From IMG/VR virus record IMGVR_UViG_3300042922_001469, positions 1-41,764 of that record: DNA of 41,764 nt; one strand, written 5' to 3'. The position numbers were made by a program, and so were the translations under genes. This document shows positions 32,155 through 38,359 of the stretch, in pieces. The notes under the pieces are model-generated. The model was given only the letters and a program-made list of their open reading frames with translations, made no database searches and was not told the DNA's origin. Source of the DNA: a virus. How positions within the stretch are numbered: the first letter of the stretch is position 1; each line of letters starts with the position of its first letter.

Positions 32155-32411
32155 TGAACACCTCCCCCGACATTCTCGGACTTGGCAATGAGCGTGGCGA
32201 ACTCATCTCCACGGTTCATCAGCTCGCTGCCGATCAGTCGCAGGCCTGCCGCCAAGCCACCAACCACATAACCGTCAAGTGCCTGGTCGCACAGCTCCGG
32301 GTCATGGGCGCCCACTGTGCCGATGAACTTCGCCAGCGCATCAACGAAGTAACCGGCCTGACTCATGGCCTCTGCCTCGATCTTGAGGCGATCAACAGAA
32401 ATCGAAGTCAT
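32151..32411 (-). CDS. Small early protein, 86 aa
   Basis: An 86-aa helical protein (MTSISVDRLKIEAEAMSQAGYF...). Helices AGYFVDALAKFIGTV and VGGLAAGLRLIGSELMNRGDEFATLIAKSE are visible. Four-bp overlaps with genes on both sides show a tight translational chain. No family recognised. Confidence 0.68.
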   Translation of the reverse strand: MTSISVDRLKIEAEAMSQAGYFVDALAKFIGTVGAHDPELCDQALDGYVVGGLAAGLRLIGSELMNRGDEFATLIAKSENVGGGVQ

Positions 32412-32653
32412 GGCTGTGCCTCCGCCGATTCTGCGTCAAGCATCTGGTTCTCAAGCGTCGCGTACAGGCTGTACGTGATGAACTCAAGCGCCAACAGCAC
32501 TCCGTATTCCTCGTTCGGTGAAAGGGCACGTTGCTCGGCGGTGTCGCCCGTCCCATGGTTTTCGCGAAGCAGTTTCGCCAGGTGGTAAGCACCAAGGCCT
32601 GCCCGGTGGTTGCGCTGCGCTTCAATTACGTCGATCGATACCGGCGCGCTCAT
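32408..32653 (-). CDS. Small early protein, 81 aa
   Basis: An 81-aa protein (MSAPVSIDVIEAQRNHRAGLGAYHLAKLL...) with a second helix YGVLLALEFITYSLYATLENQMLDAE. It is joined by ATGA overlaps to neighbours. Unknown function. Confidence 0.68.
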   Translation of the reverse strand: MSAPVSIDVIEAQRNHRAGLGAYHLAKLLRENHGTGDTAEQRALSPNEEYGVLLALEFITYSLYATLENQMLDAESAEAQP

Positions 32654-32982
32654 TGGGCACCGCCTTGGCTTTTCGCATGCATCACGGCATTGGTGGTCGA
32701 GTCCACCAGAGCTTTGGAGCTCTCAATCAGAAAGCGCAAGCCGAAGATGGCGTTCGTTTCCATCCCCTCGTCAGTGAGCGCTGTCATGATTTCATCGACC
32801 GCACCGAGCAGCATCGAGGCGGAATTCAAAGCCTCCTCGCAGTCTTGCCCGGCCTGAACAGCAAGAAGAGGACGCGAGTGAATGCCGTCTGCGCTGACGC
32901 TTTGGTGGTAGAAATCCGAATGCGTGGTGAGCATCTGCTGTTGCATCCGGTCATGTCCGGTGCTATTTTTCGGGTGCGTCAT
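32650..32982 (-). CDS. DUF3077-like early protein
   Basis: A 110-aa protein. The C-terminal 65 residues (PLLAVQAGQDCEEALNSASMLLGAVDEIM...IFGLRFLIESSKALVDST) have the helical pattern of the DUF3077 group that is common in Pseudomonas genomes and prophages. GGAG is 6 bases before the ATG at 32982. An upstream start at 33015 is less likely. Function is unknown. Confidence 0.72.
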   Translation of the reverse strand: MTHPKNSTGHDRMQQQMLTTHSDFYHQSVSADGIHSRPLLAVQAGQDCEEALNSASMLLGAVDEIMTALTDEGMETNAIFGLRFLIESSKALVDSTTNAVMHAKSQGGAQ

Positions 32983-33011
32983 ATCGTTCTCCAGAACGAA
33001 GAAGTACATAA

Positions 33012-33064
33012 CCACTCGTCCTACCGAGTGGCGTGATAAGCCCGCTTCCTACAGCGGGCTTTTT
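33012..33064 (+). terminator. Two hairpins, the second a plus-strand terminator
   Basis: CCACTCG/CGAGTGG (33012-33018 with 33025-33031) is followed by AGCCCGC/GCGGGCT (33039-33045 with 33054-33060) and TTTTT (33060-33064). On the plus strand the second is a good terminator, facing transcripts antisense to the early operon. On the minus strand both hairpins would lie in early mRNA without a T tract. Confidence 0.6.
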
Positions 33065-33080
33065 GTTGCCCGGAGAAAAG

Positions 33081-33287
33081 TCAGCCGGACAGCAAAAACT
33101 TGGCGGGGGCGTTCTGGCTCATGCCGTATTCCTTTTCATTGGGCAGGCAAAAGCCAACCAGTGGAAGTCGCTCAACAGGCCCTGGCGAGGGCCTTCCTTT
33201 TTCACCCATATTGTGTAAATCCGTAAGGTACCCATGAATCGAGGGCCTCAGGAGGGGCGAGTTTTCGAGTACGCATGCGAGCGGCAT
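33081..33287 (-). CDS. Small early protein downstream of cro, 68 aa
   Basis: A 68-aa protein (MPLACVLENSPLLRPSIHGYLTDLHNMGEKGRPSPG...). The strong GGAGG site 9 bases before the ATG at 33287 supports translation. The Pro/Gly-rich body with ERLPLVGFCLPNEKEYGM is unlike a folded regulator. It holds the map position of lambda cII but has no helix-turn-helix and is not a CII homologue. Function unknown. Confidence 0.55.
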   Translation of the reverse strand: MPLACVLENSPLLRPSIHGYLTDLHNMGEKGRPSPGPVERLPLVGFCLPNEKEYGMSQNAPAKFLLSG

Positions 33288-33431
33288 TATGTGATTCCTC
33301 CGAAATTTCCTGCCTTTACCTAGGTAGTGCTTGTCCACTACCCCCGATAAGGAAAGAAAATTTCGGCATAGAGCCATTTGGCTGAAACCACACGCGATTT
33401 GGCGGTAATGACACACAAATAGCTTGGAAAA

Positions 33432-33445
33432 CCGCGCATGCGCGG
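33432..33445 (-). terminator. Possible early terminator behind cro
   Basis: The 14-bp palindrome CCGCGCATGCGCGG followed on the minus strand by TTTTCC, 37 bp after the cro stop. Stem CCGCG over CATG is short but GC-only. It is in the place of lambda tR1, so it could be a leaky early terminator. Confidence 0.4.
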
Positions 33446-33481
33446 AATAATTGACGTGGCCGCATTCCAAAACTTTCGTGC

Positions 33482-33772
33482 TCACTGGCCAGCACTGGAT
33501 AAATAAACAGCTGGTTCGCCAGACTCTTCAAGCAGCAATGAGGCGCGTATCTTTTGGCTCATGGTCGGGGCAACACGCGGATTTGAGCTGATCCGCGATG
33601 GAAAGCTCCTGGTTTCAAACGCGGTAAACCTGCCATCAGCGTGCTCGATGACAAAAACGTCGCGGCCCACGCGTAAAGCCTTGCTCAGCGCACCTTGGGT
33701 AATTCCCAAAAGAGATGCTGCCTCTGGCTGGCCGCGAGCCTTCGCGAAATCTTTCAGCTGGATATGTTTCAC
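33482..33772 (-). CDS. cro: Cro-like repressor
   Basis: A 96-aa protein. Residues 8-35, FAKARGQPEAASLLGITQGALSKALR, form the helix-turn-helix typical of lambda-type Cro. The long C-terminal part (residues 60-96) is less conserved and probably flexible. Start is GTG at 33772 with GGAG 7 bases upstream; the frame extends to an ATG at 33823, but that would begin over the promoter -10. It is first in the early operon and divergent from cI, with shared operators. It turns off cI and later early transcription. Confidence 0.88.
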   Translation of the reverse strand: MKHIQLKDFAKARGQPEAASLLGITQGALSKALRVGRDVFVIEHADGRFTAFETRSFPSRISSNPRVAPTMSQKIRASLLLEESGEPAVYLSSAGQ

Positions 33773-33801
33773 AGCAAATCTCCAAACAGAACTTTGCCAA
33801 A

Positions 33802-33830
33802 ATAGTACCTTTGGCATTTTCACAAAGCAA
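33802..33830 (-). promoter_or_regulatory. Early promoter PR for the cro operon
   Basis: Minus strand: -35 TTGCTT (33830-33825), 17-bp spacer, -10 TACTAT (33807-33802). One operator covers the -10 and another touches the -35, so repressor binding would block it. Confidence 0.75.
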
Positions 33831-33866
33831 TACCTTTGGCATTTGTTAAACTATTACCGATGGGAA
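33805..33866. promoter_or_regulatory. Operator cluster of three 13-bp sites between cro and cI
   Basis: GTACCTTTGGCAT (33805-33817), ATACCTTTGGCAT (33830-33842) and TTACCGATGGGAA (33854-33866), spaced 25 and 24 bp. The best palindromic form, TTACCTTTGGTAA, occurs behind cI. The three-site plan parallels lambda OR1-OR3. The third site is the most diverged and lies between the cI -35 and -10. Confidence 0.8.
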
Positions 33867-33879
33867 TATTATCGACCGA
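33843..33879 (+). promoter_or_regulatory. cI maintenance promoter, leaderless start
   Basis: Plus strand: -35 TTGTTA (33843-33848), 18-bp spacer, -10 TATTAT (33867-33872), then six bases to the ATG at 33879. Transcription would begin at or next to the A of the start codon and no ribosome site is present, as for lambda cI from PRM. Confidence 0.65.
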
Positions 33880-34655
33880 TGAAAAAACCATTACCTGCTG
33901 ACCGCAAAGAAGAATGCCTACGTTTGAAGGCAATTTTCACAGCCAAAAAGAAACAGCTGAAGCTGACTCAGGAAAAACTGGCTGAGCAACTCGGCATCAA
34001 CCAAAGCTCTGTCTCACACTATCTGAACGGTGTGAATCCGCTGAACACCGAGATCGCGGCTGCATTCGCCAAAATTTTGGATGTGCCGGTTTCGGACTTC
34101 AGTCCGCGCTTAGCGGCGATCATAGAGATGGTCGCGTCGTCGCGCGTCACCGCAGACTCGTTTCGAACAACCTGGGCTAAAGCCGCTCGCATCATTGATG
34201 CCCCGCCACGCGAGCAATATGTCCTGATACCGCAGTATTTAGACGATAACTCTTTTGTTCCGAACGTGAACGACGAACATCGCGGACTAACTGAAGGCAT
34301 GGTGTTCAGGCGCGGCTGGCTCCAAGAAATGGGGGTTTCGTTTAGCAGTCTCAACATCGTCTACGCCGGCGACGACAGTATGGCCCCCCATATTTTGTCC
34401 GGCGACGTGGTCATGATTGACACGTACAAGCCGGCCCTAAAGGATGGCGAGGTCTATCTCGTCCGCATGCCTGACGGTAGGACTAGCGTCAGGCGGGTAG
34501 CGCAGCAAATTTCCGGAAACTGGACGCTCAGATGCGACAACCAGGACAAGCAGCTATTCCCCGACGAAGTTATCCCGAGTTCAGCAGCCGGCGATCTCCC
34601 ATTGATTGGAAGAGTGGTATGGCGCGGGGGGAGCGTGAGGGTATCCAGACCTTAG
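33879..34655 (+). CDS. cI: CI-like prophage repressor (HTH plus S24 peptidase-like domain)
   Basis: A 258-aa repressor. The helix-turn-helix lies at residues 29-52 (LTQEKLAEQLGINQSSVSHYLNG). The C-terminal domain has the LexA/S24 layout with the nucleophile Ser167 in GDDSMAPHILSGDVVMIDT. The general-base Lys expected in the strand after DGRTSV is Arg205 (SVRRVAQQ). No Ala-Gly dipeptide is present in the hinge (residues 75-140), where self-cleaving repressors are cut. It may therefore be unable to self-cleave under RecA. It maintains lysogeny through the operators on both sides. Confidence 0.9.
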   Translation: MKKPLPADRKEECLRLKAIFTAKKKQLKLTQEKLAEQLGINQSSVSHYLNGVNPLNTEIAAAFAKILDVPVSDFSPRLAAIIEMVASSRVTADSFRTTWAKAARIIDAPPREQYVLIPQYLDDNSFVPNVNDEHRGLTEGMVFRRGWLQEMGVSFSSLNIVYAGDDSMAPHILSGDVVMIDTYKPALKDGEVYLVRMPDGRTSVRRVAQQISGNWTLRCDNQDKQLFPDEVIPSSAAGDLPLIGRVVWRGGSVRVSRP

Positions 34656-34659
34656 TCAC

Positions 34660-34690
34660 AAAAAGCCGCCGCTGTGAGCGGTTTTTTTTT
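34660..34690 (+). terminator. Terminator of cI
   Basis: GCCGC...GCGGT stem extended by A-T pairs around an 8-base loop, followed by ten T (34681-34690 region), 5 bp after the cI stop. Confidence 0.82.
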
Positions 34691-34708
34691 GGCCAACAAA
34701 AAACAATA

Positions 34709-34749
34709 TTGCCAAAGGTATTTACTAAAATAATTACCTTTGGTAATTT
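34709..34749 (+). promoter_or_regulatory. Second early promoter (PL-like) with two operators
   Basis: Operators TTGCCAAAGGTAT (34709-34721, inverse orientation) and TTACCTTTGGTAA (34734-34746, perfect half-sites), 25 bp apart. A promoter TTTACT (34721-34726), 17-bp spacer, TAATTT (34744-34749) is overlapped by both; TTGCCA/TAATTA with a 16-bp spacer is an alternative. It would drive the LuxR-type gene through integrase and is repressed by the same proteins as PR. Confidence 0.75.
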
Positions 34750-34782
34750 TACTCCATCGCATCTAGCATGGAGCCTCACGAA

Positions 34783-35163
34783 ATGACTACCAGCACTCTC
34801 ACCGCCGGTAACTGGCAGGGCAACCTCAAGATGGGCCTGGCTCCTCGCGAGCTTGAAGCCACCCTGTGGGCTGCTGCCGATATGACGGTGAAGCAAATTG
34901 GTCGTGCAATGGGTATCAGTCCAGCCACCGCTGAAAAACGTCTTGAAAGCGCCCGCTTCAAGCTTGGTGTCAAAACGATGCGCGGCCTCGTGATGGAGGC
35001 ATTCAAGCGTCAGATCATCGCGCCCCTCGTCGTCCTGCTGTGCATGGTGATGGTCGCCCAGCAAGCTAACACCGAACAGTTCGGGCGCATCCGCCGCCCA
35101 AGTGAGCGTCGTGCAGAAGTGCGCCTGACCGTCCGCCGAGCAGAGGCATGCGCAATCGCTTGA
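34783..35163 (+). CDS. LuxR-type HTH protein with C-terminal hydrophobic helix
   Basis: A 126-aa protein. Residues 18-75 are a GerE/LuxR-type DNA-binding domain (LAPRELEATLWAAADMTVKQIGRAMGISPATAEKRLESARFKLGV). No receiver or autoinducer domain is present. A hydrophobic stretch (IIAPLVVLLCMVMVAQQ, about residues 80-98) may anchor it in the membrane, followed by an Arg-rich tail. GGAG is 9 bases before the ATG at 34783. It is first in the operator-controlled left arm, so it is an early regulator; targets are unknown. Confidence 0.8.
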   Translation: MTTSTLTAGNWQGNLKMGLAPRELEATLWAAADMTVKQIGRAMGISPATAEKRLESARFKLGVKTMRGLVMEAFKRQIIAPLVVLLCMVMVAQQANTEQFGRIRRPSERRAEVRLTVRRAEACAIA

Positions 35164-35495
35164 TCAGCGGCGAGCTCATTTGCGGAGAGGGTTGTCCGGT
35201 GCGCAAGCACAACGTGGCACGGCCAGGTACGGCGCGGCTGGGCTCGGCAAGGCTGGGTAACGCAAGGGCTGTTTACAGCGGTCTGCCCCTTCTACGAGGG
35301 GGCTTTCCGGTGGCAATAGTCACTTATGGCGGGGCGAGGCCTGGTGCGGCTAGGTTGGGCGAGCTGGGGTATGGCATGGGCTGCTGGTCAGCGTACTGGG
35401 TTTTCTTTCGAGAACTCAGTGCGGTGCGAAAGCATCTCACGGCACGGCGAGGCAAGGCGGGGTCCGGCGTGGCTCGGCGTGGCTTGGCAAGGGCG
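35164..35495 (+). repeat. Three-unit repeat, each unit ending in eleven GGCNN pentamers
   Basis: Pentamer arrays occupy 35216-35270, 35328-35382 and 35441-35495. Each has exactly eleven 5-bp steps of the form GGCNN (a few GGT or GCT variants), and the starts are 112 and 113 bp apart. Each array is preceded by a 50-58 bp linker ending in a C-GGTG-C/G-G-x-AA-type motif. The second linker has the stem GCCCC/GGGGC, the third a 10-bp imperfect stem over TTTC. An open frame crosses all of it (35148-35540) and reads as ARLGx pentapeptides because 3 and 5 give a 15-bp period; I regard this as a by-product. Nothing else is coded here. Confidence 0.85.
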
Positions 35496-35511
35496 GTAAG
35501 CCGCAGCGAGG

Positions 35512-35570
35512 TCACTGGCGCTCATCCAGTGACAACCTGAAAGCCGCTTCGCTGAGGCTGCTTTCAGGTT
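35512..35570 (+). other. Two stable hairpins in the leader of the next gene
   Basis: TCACTGG/CCAGTGA (35512-35518 with 35526-35532) and the perfect 11-bp stem AACCTGAAAGC/GCTTTCAGGTT (35534-35544 with 35560-35570). No T tract follows the second, so this is not a simple terminator. They lie 75 bp before the ATG of the 188-aa gene and may control its mRNA. Confidence 0.7.
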
Positions 35571-35644
35571 CACCAGATCGCATATCACCGTGCAGGGCAT
35601 AGGGCTCATAGGCACACGAGCGATCCGCACAGAGAGGCATCATC

Positions 35645-36211
35645 ATGCAAGTCATCAAAGTGAAAATCGTCGGAACTCGGCCCTTGCTTCAGCATGCGGA
35701 CGTCTTCGCGGACCCGCTCAATAAATTGACCAAAGCGCACAAGCAGCTGACGGCAAAACGCAAAAAGTCGGATGAGGATCACGAGCTGATTGCTCGTAGC
35801 GAATGGCGTGGTGGGCTTTACTTCGATGACGATATCGGCCCGTTCTTGCCTGGCGTGAACATCGAATCCGCCTTGGTCGCTGGCGGCAAACTGTCGAAGC
35901 TCGGCTCACAGCTCAAGCGCTCGGTCGAGATCATGGACACCCGGTGCCCACTGATTTATGAGGGTCCACGCACCGTTGAGGGTCTGTGGGATTCCGCATT
36001 CTACGATGCACGCTCGGTCAAAGTCGGTACCGCCCGGATCACTCGATATCGCCCACTGTTTCGCGAATGGTCGACAACCTGCGAGATCGCGTTTGATCAG
36101 GAATCGATTGACCGCGCCCAGGTCTTGAAATGTCTGGAAGACGCCGGCCAATACTGCGGCGTCGGCGATTACCGCCCGAAGTTTGGCCGCTTCACCGTAG
36201 AGGTGTTGTGA
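35645..36211 (+). CDS. Left-arm early protein, 188 aa
   Basis: A 188-aa protein (MQVIKVKIVGTRPLLQHADVF...), beta-rich with GGLYFDDDIGPFLPGVNIESALVAGGKLSKLG and a conserved-looking end GQYCGVGDYRPKFGRFTVEVL. AGAGG precedes the ATG by 7 bases. I do not recognise a family with known function. Phages carry similar proteins with a G-x-G-D-x-R-P-x-x-G-R-F end in early regions. It is translationally coupled to the next gene (TGATG). Confidence 0.72.
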   Translation: MQVIKVKIVGTRPLLQHADVFADPLNKLTKAHKQLTAKRKKSDEDHELIARSEWRGGLYFDDDIGPFLPGVNIESALVAGGKLSKLGSQLKRSVEIMDTRCPLIYEGPRTVEGLWDSAFYDARSVKVGTARITRYRPLFREWSTTCEIAFDQESIDRAQVLKCLEDAGQYCGVGDYRPKFGRFTVEVL

Positions 36212-36690
36212 TGAGTATCGTCCCTCTGAAACCGAATACCTGGAGCTTGGACAAGGCTCTGGAGCTGTTCTTCGCCGACAATTTCGCCGACGGCCAACTG
36301 ATCAGCCATGCCTGGCTGGAATGGGCGCTGAATTTGCCTAAGCCGAAGACAGCTCAGGAGATGGTCAACTGCCAGTTCGTGATCCTTGATCGCGTCGAGC
36401 AATTCAAATCCGCCCTGCTCACTCAGCATCAGATTTTTGTGGTTTCTGTGCGTGGTCAAGGTTATCGAATTGTTCCGCCGTCTGATCAGGCATTCATCGC
36501 TGTAGACACTGCAATGCGCGGCGTGCGCCGGGAGTTCAGCAAGTGCCAGGAAGTGATGAAGAACACGCGATTTGCCGAGCTGGATGCTGATCAGGCGAAG
36601 CGACACACCGACGCTCAGGTGAAAGTCTCAGCACTTACCGGGATGGTAGGCAAGGCAAAGCGGGAAGTGTTCAGCCTGTTCAAGGCATAA
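36211..36690 (+). CDS. Left-arm early protein with wing-like RGQGYR motif, 159 aa
   Basis: A 159-aa protein (MSIVPLKPNTWSLDKALELFFADN...). Residues 45-85, VILDRVEQFKSALLTQHQIFVVSVRGQGYRIVPP, resemble the last helix and wing of winged-helix DNA-binding domains, in which an R-G-x-G-Y-R hairpin is typical. The C-terminal part is a long basic helix. It overlaps its neighbour and probably works with it. DNA binding is inferred only from the motif. Confidence 0.68.
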   Translation: MSIVPLKPNTWSLDKALELFFADNFADGQLISHAWLEWALNLPKPKTAQEMVNCQFVILDRVEQFKSALLTQHQIFVVSVRGQGYRIVPPSDQAFIAVDTAMRGVRREFSKCQEVMKNTRFAELDADQAKRHTDAQVKVSALTGMVGKAKREVFSLFKA

Positions 36691-36771
36691 CTCCCGACAA
36701 GTAACAAACCAACTTTAATTGATTGCCAAGTTACTCGGCGGGCTACCGGCTTGCCTGGAGAAAGTGAAGCC

Positions 36772-37065
36772 ATGAAAAGAAGTCTGAATATCATCCCGGC
36801 ACTTCCGGCGATGCTTCTGATGATCGCTGGGATCGCCGGCGCCGATCAGCGACAAGTGATGATCGATGTTCAACATGACTCAAGCCGTAAGGTCACTTGC
36901 TGGATCACCCCGCAAGGCGGCATCAGTTGCTTGCCAGATAGTTCGCTCCCACAGAACGGCACTGCCGAGCGTGAGGCAGGCCGGGCGTCTCAGGCCAGTT
37001 CAGTGACTGAGAAAGGGATTTCGGTGGCCACTCCGCTCCCACAGGATGAGAGGTTCAATCTATGA
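36772..37065 (+). CDS. Small secreted protein
   Basis: A 97-aa protein with a clear signal peptide (MKRSLNIIPALPAMLLMIAGIAGA, likely cut near residue 24). The mature part has two Cys (TCWITPQGGISCLP) that could form a disulphide, then a disordered Ser/Thr/Glu-rich tail. A periplasmic product from an early phage operon is unusual; exclusion of other phages is one possibility. GGAG lies 11 bases from the ATG at 36772. Not recognised. Confidence 0.7.
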   Translation: MKRSLNIIPALPAMLLMIAGIAGADQRQVMIDVQHDSSRKVTCWITPQGGISCLPDSSLPQNGTAEREAGRASQASSVTEKGISVATPLPQDERFNL

Positions 37066-37268
37066 ACAGCCCGAACAGTTTCCTGGAACGCGACCGTGAG
37101 AGCGTCACTGCTGGTAACGAGTTTGCAAGCTTGGGCGCCCGCCTCGTTCGTTTCGGCCAGGCCCTTCAAGAGCCCAGCACCACAGTCAGCGAGCTGGCCA
37201 AGTTGGCTGGCGCCTGCGGGATCTCGCTCAAGCTGCGCGCGGTAGGTGAATCGGGAGAGGGTAAATGA
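37062..37268 (+). CDS. Small left-arm protein, 68 aa
   Basis: A 68-aa protein (MNSPNSFLERDRESVTAGNEF...), helical, overlapping the genes on both sides by 4 bp. No family recognised. The overlaps place it in one translational unit with the secreted protein and the DUF1566-like protein. Confidence 0.65.
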   Translation: MNSPNSFLERDRESVTAGNEFASLGARLVRFGQALQEPSTTVSELAKLAGACGISLKLRAVGESGEGK

Positions 37269-38002
37269 CCAAGCATCTGGCAATTTCCCCAGCGGCACTG
37301 CCCGCAATCGGCCAGCCATTCGCCGGCGGCTTCTTCGCTGGACGCCTGTTCTTTGGTGGCGCTGAGCACGCTCTCATCGATGCCGGCCGAGAGTTCGAGC
37401 GGCCCGCCCAGTGGTGGGATCGGTCAGGCCCGCGATTGAATGTTCGAGGCAGCAAGTCCTACCACGACGGCTTGGCCAACACCCGGGCCATGGCCGAGGC
37501 CGGGAGCACAATCGCACAGAAGGTGCTGACCATGTCGATCCGTGGTCACCGGGGCTGGCACATCCCGGCTATCGAGGAGCTGCAGGTGATGCGAGCCAAC
37601 CTGCTGCAGCTCGAGCCGTGGGGCAGGCACTGGCCTGCCGATGGTGCGGGCGGGCCAGCTCAGGCATTCGCATTGCGCGAATACTGGTCGAGCACGCAGA
37701 AGTCATCCGCCAGCAGCGCCTGGTGTCTACACATGCTTCCTTGGTGCACTCCTGACACGAACTGGACGAGCAAAGAAAAGGCAGTTCGGCCGGTGCGCAC
37801 GCTGCAAATCAAGGCCGGCGCCTTCGTGCACGCGCCATCGACAGACGCGCCAACAGCAGACACGGATCTGCGCGGGCTTTCCAACTCGGCGGCGGTGGCC
37901 AGCGTGATCGAGCGATTCGTGAACGAGGACGCTGGCAAATTCTACGGGCGCACCGATGCGCTGGTGGCAGAGCTGGCAGCAATTGTAGGAGCTGGCGCAT
38001 GA
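37265..38002 (+). CDS. DUF1566-like (Lcl C-terminal-like) protein
   Basis: A 245-aa protein. Residues 90-180 show the DUF1566/Lcl pattern: RGHRGWHIPAIEELQVM, then REYWSSTQ...AWCLHM and KEKAVRPVRTLQI. The fold belongs to a C-lectin-like/sulfatase-modifying-like group and often sits on surface proteins. Here it has no signal peptide; N-terminal residues 14-32 are Gly/Phe-rich. Similar genes recur in Pseudomonas prophage left arms. Function is unknown. Confidence 0.75.
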   Translation: MTKHLAISPAALPAIGQPFAGGFFAGRLFFGGAEHALIDAGREFERPAQWWDRSGPRLNVRGSKSYHDGLANTRAMAEAGSTIAQKVLTMSIRGHRGWHIPAIEELQVMRANLLQLEPWGRHWPADGAGGPAQAFALREYWSSTQKSSASSAWCLHMLPWCTPDTNWTSKEKAVRPVRTLQIKAGAFVHAPSTDAPTADTDLRGLSNSAAVASVIERFVNEDAGKFYGRTDALVAELAAIVGAGA

Positions 38003-38054
38003 GCGGCCTGGGGAATTGGAACAACATGGCGACACGAATCGCGAATGATGGAAA

Positions 38055-38068
38055 CGTGTCGCGACACG
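38055..38068. promoter_or_regulatory. Palindrome CGTGTCGCGACACG before excisionase
   Basis: A perfect 14-bp palindrome ending one base before an ATG (38069) and 15 bp before the likely excisionase start. Its 12-bp core is identical to that at 24856-24867. It is a candidate operator for excisionase/integrase control. Confidence 0.55.
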
Positions 38069-38083
38069 ATGAGCGGTGAAGCT

Positions 38084-38359
38084 ATGCGCTACGTGACCGT
38101 CAGGAAATTTGCCAGCGAGTCTGGCTACACAGAAGACGCGATCCGCTCAAAGATCCGTGACGGGATCTGGCGGCTCGGTGAGATATGGATCAAAGCGCCG
38201 GACGGCCGGACGCTTCTCGACATAGAAGGATATGAGTCATGGGTAGAGGCGGGCGGGGAGTTCGGGCAGTCTCCGATTCGAGCATCGAAATCACGTTCAT
38301 GTATCGGGGCGTCCGGTGCCGCGAGCGGATCACGCTCAAGCCCACCGCCACTAATCTGA
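38084..38359 (+). CDS. xis: Excisionase
   Basis: A 91-aa protein. Residues 1-48, MRYVTVRKFASESGYTEDAIRSKIRDGIW...KAPDGRTLLDIEGYESW, match small winged-helix excisionases of the AlpA/Xis type. The C-terminal 30 residues are Ser/Arg-rich and arise where the frame overlaps integrase by 121 bp. An in-frame ATG at 38069 right after the palindrome is possible. It should direct integrase towards excision on induction. Confidence 0.85.
   Translation: MRYVTVRKFASESGYTEDAIRSKIRDGIWRLGEIWIKAPDGRTLLDIEGYESWVEAGGEFGQSPIRASKSRSCIGASGAASGSRSSPPPLI

Noticed and set aside
34783-35163. Quorum-sensing LuxR regulator
   Set aside because: Only the DNA-binding domain is present; there is no autoinducer-binding domain.
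35216-35495. CRISPR array
   Set aside because: Three units of 112-113 bp with internal pentamers have no constant repeat and unique spacer pattern, and no cas genes are present.
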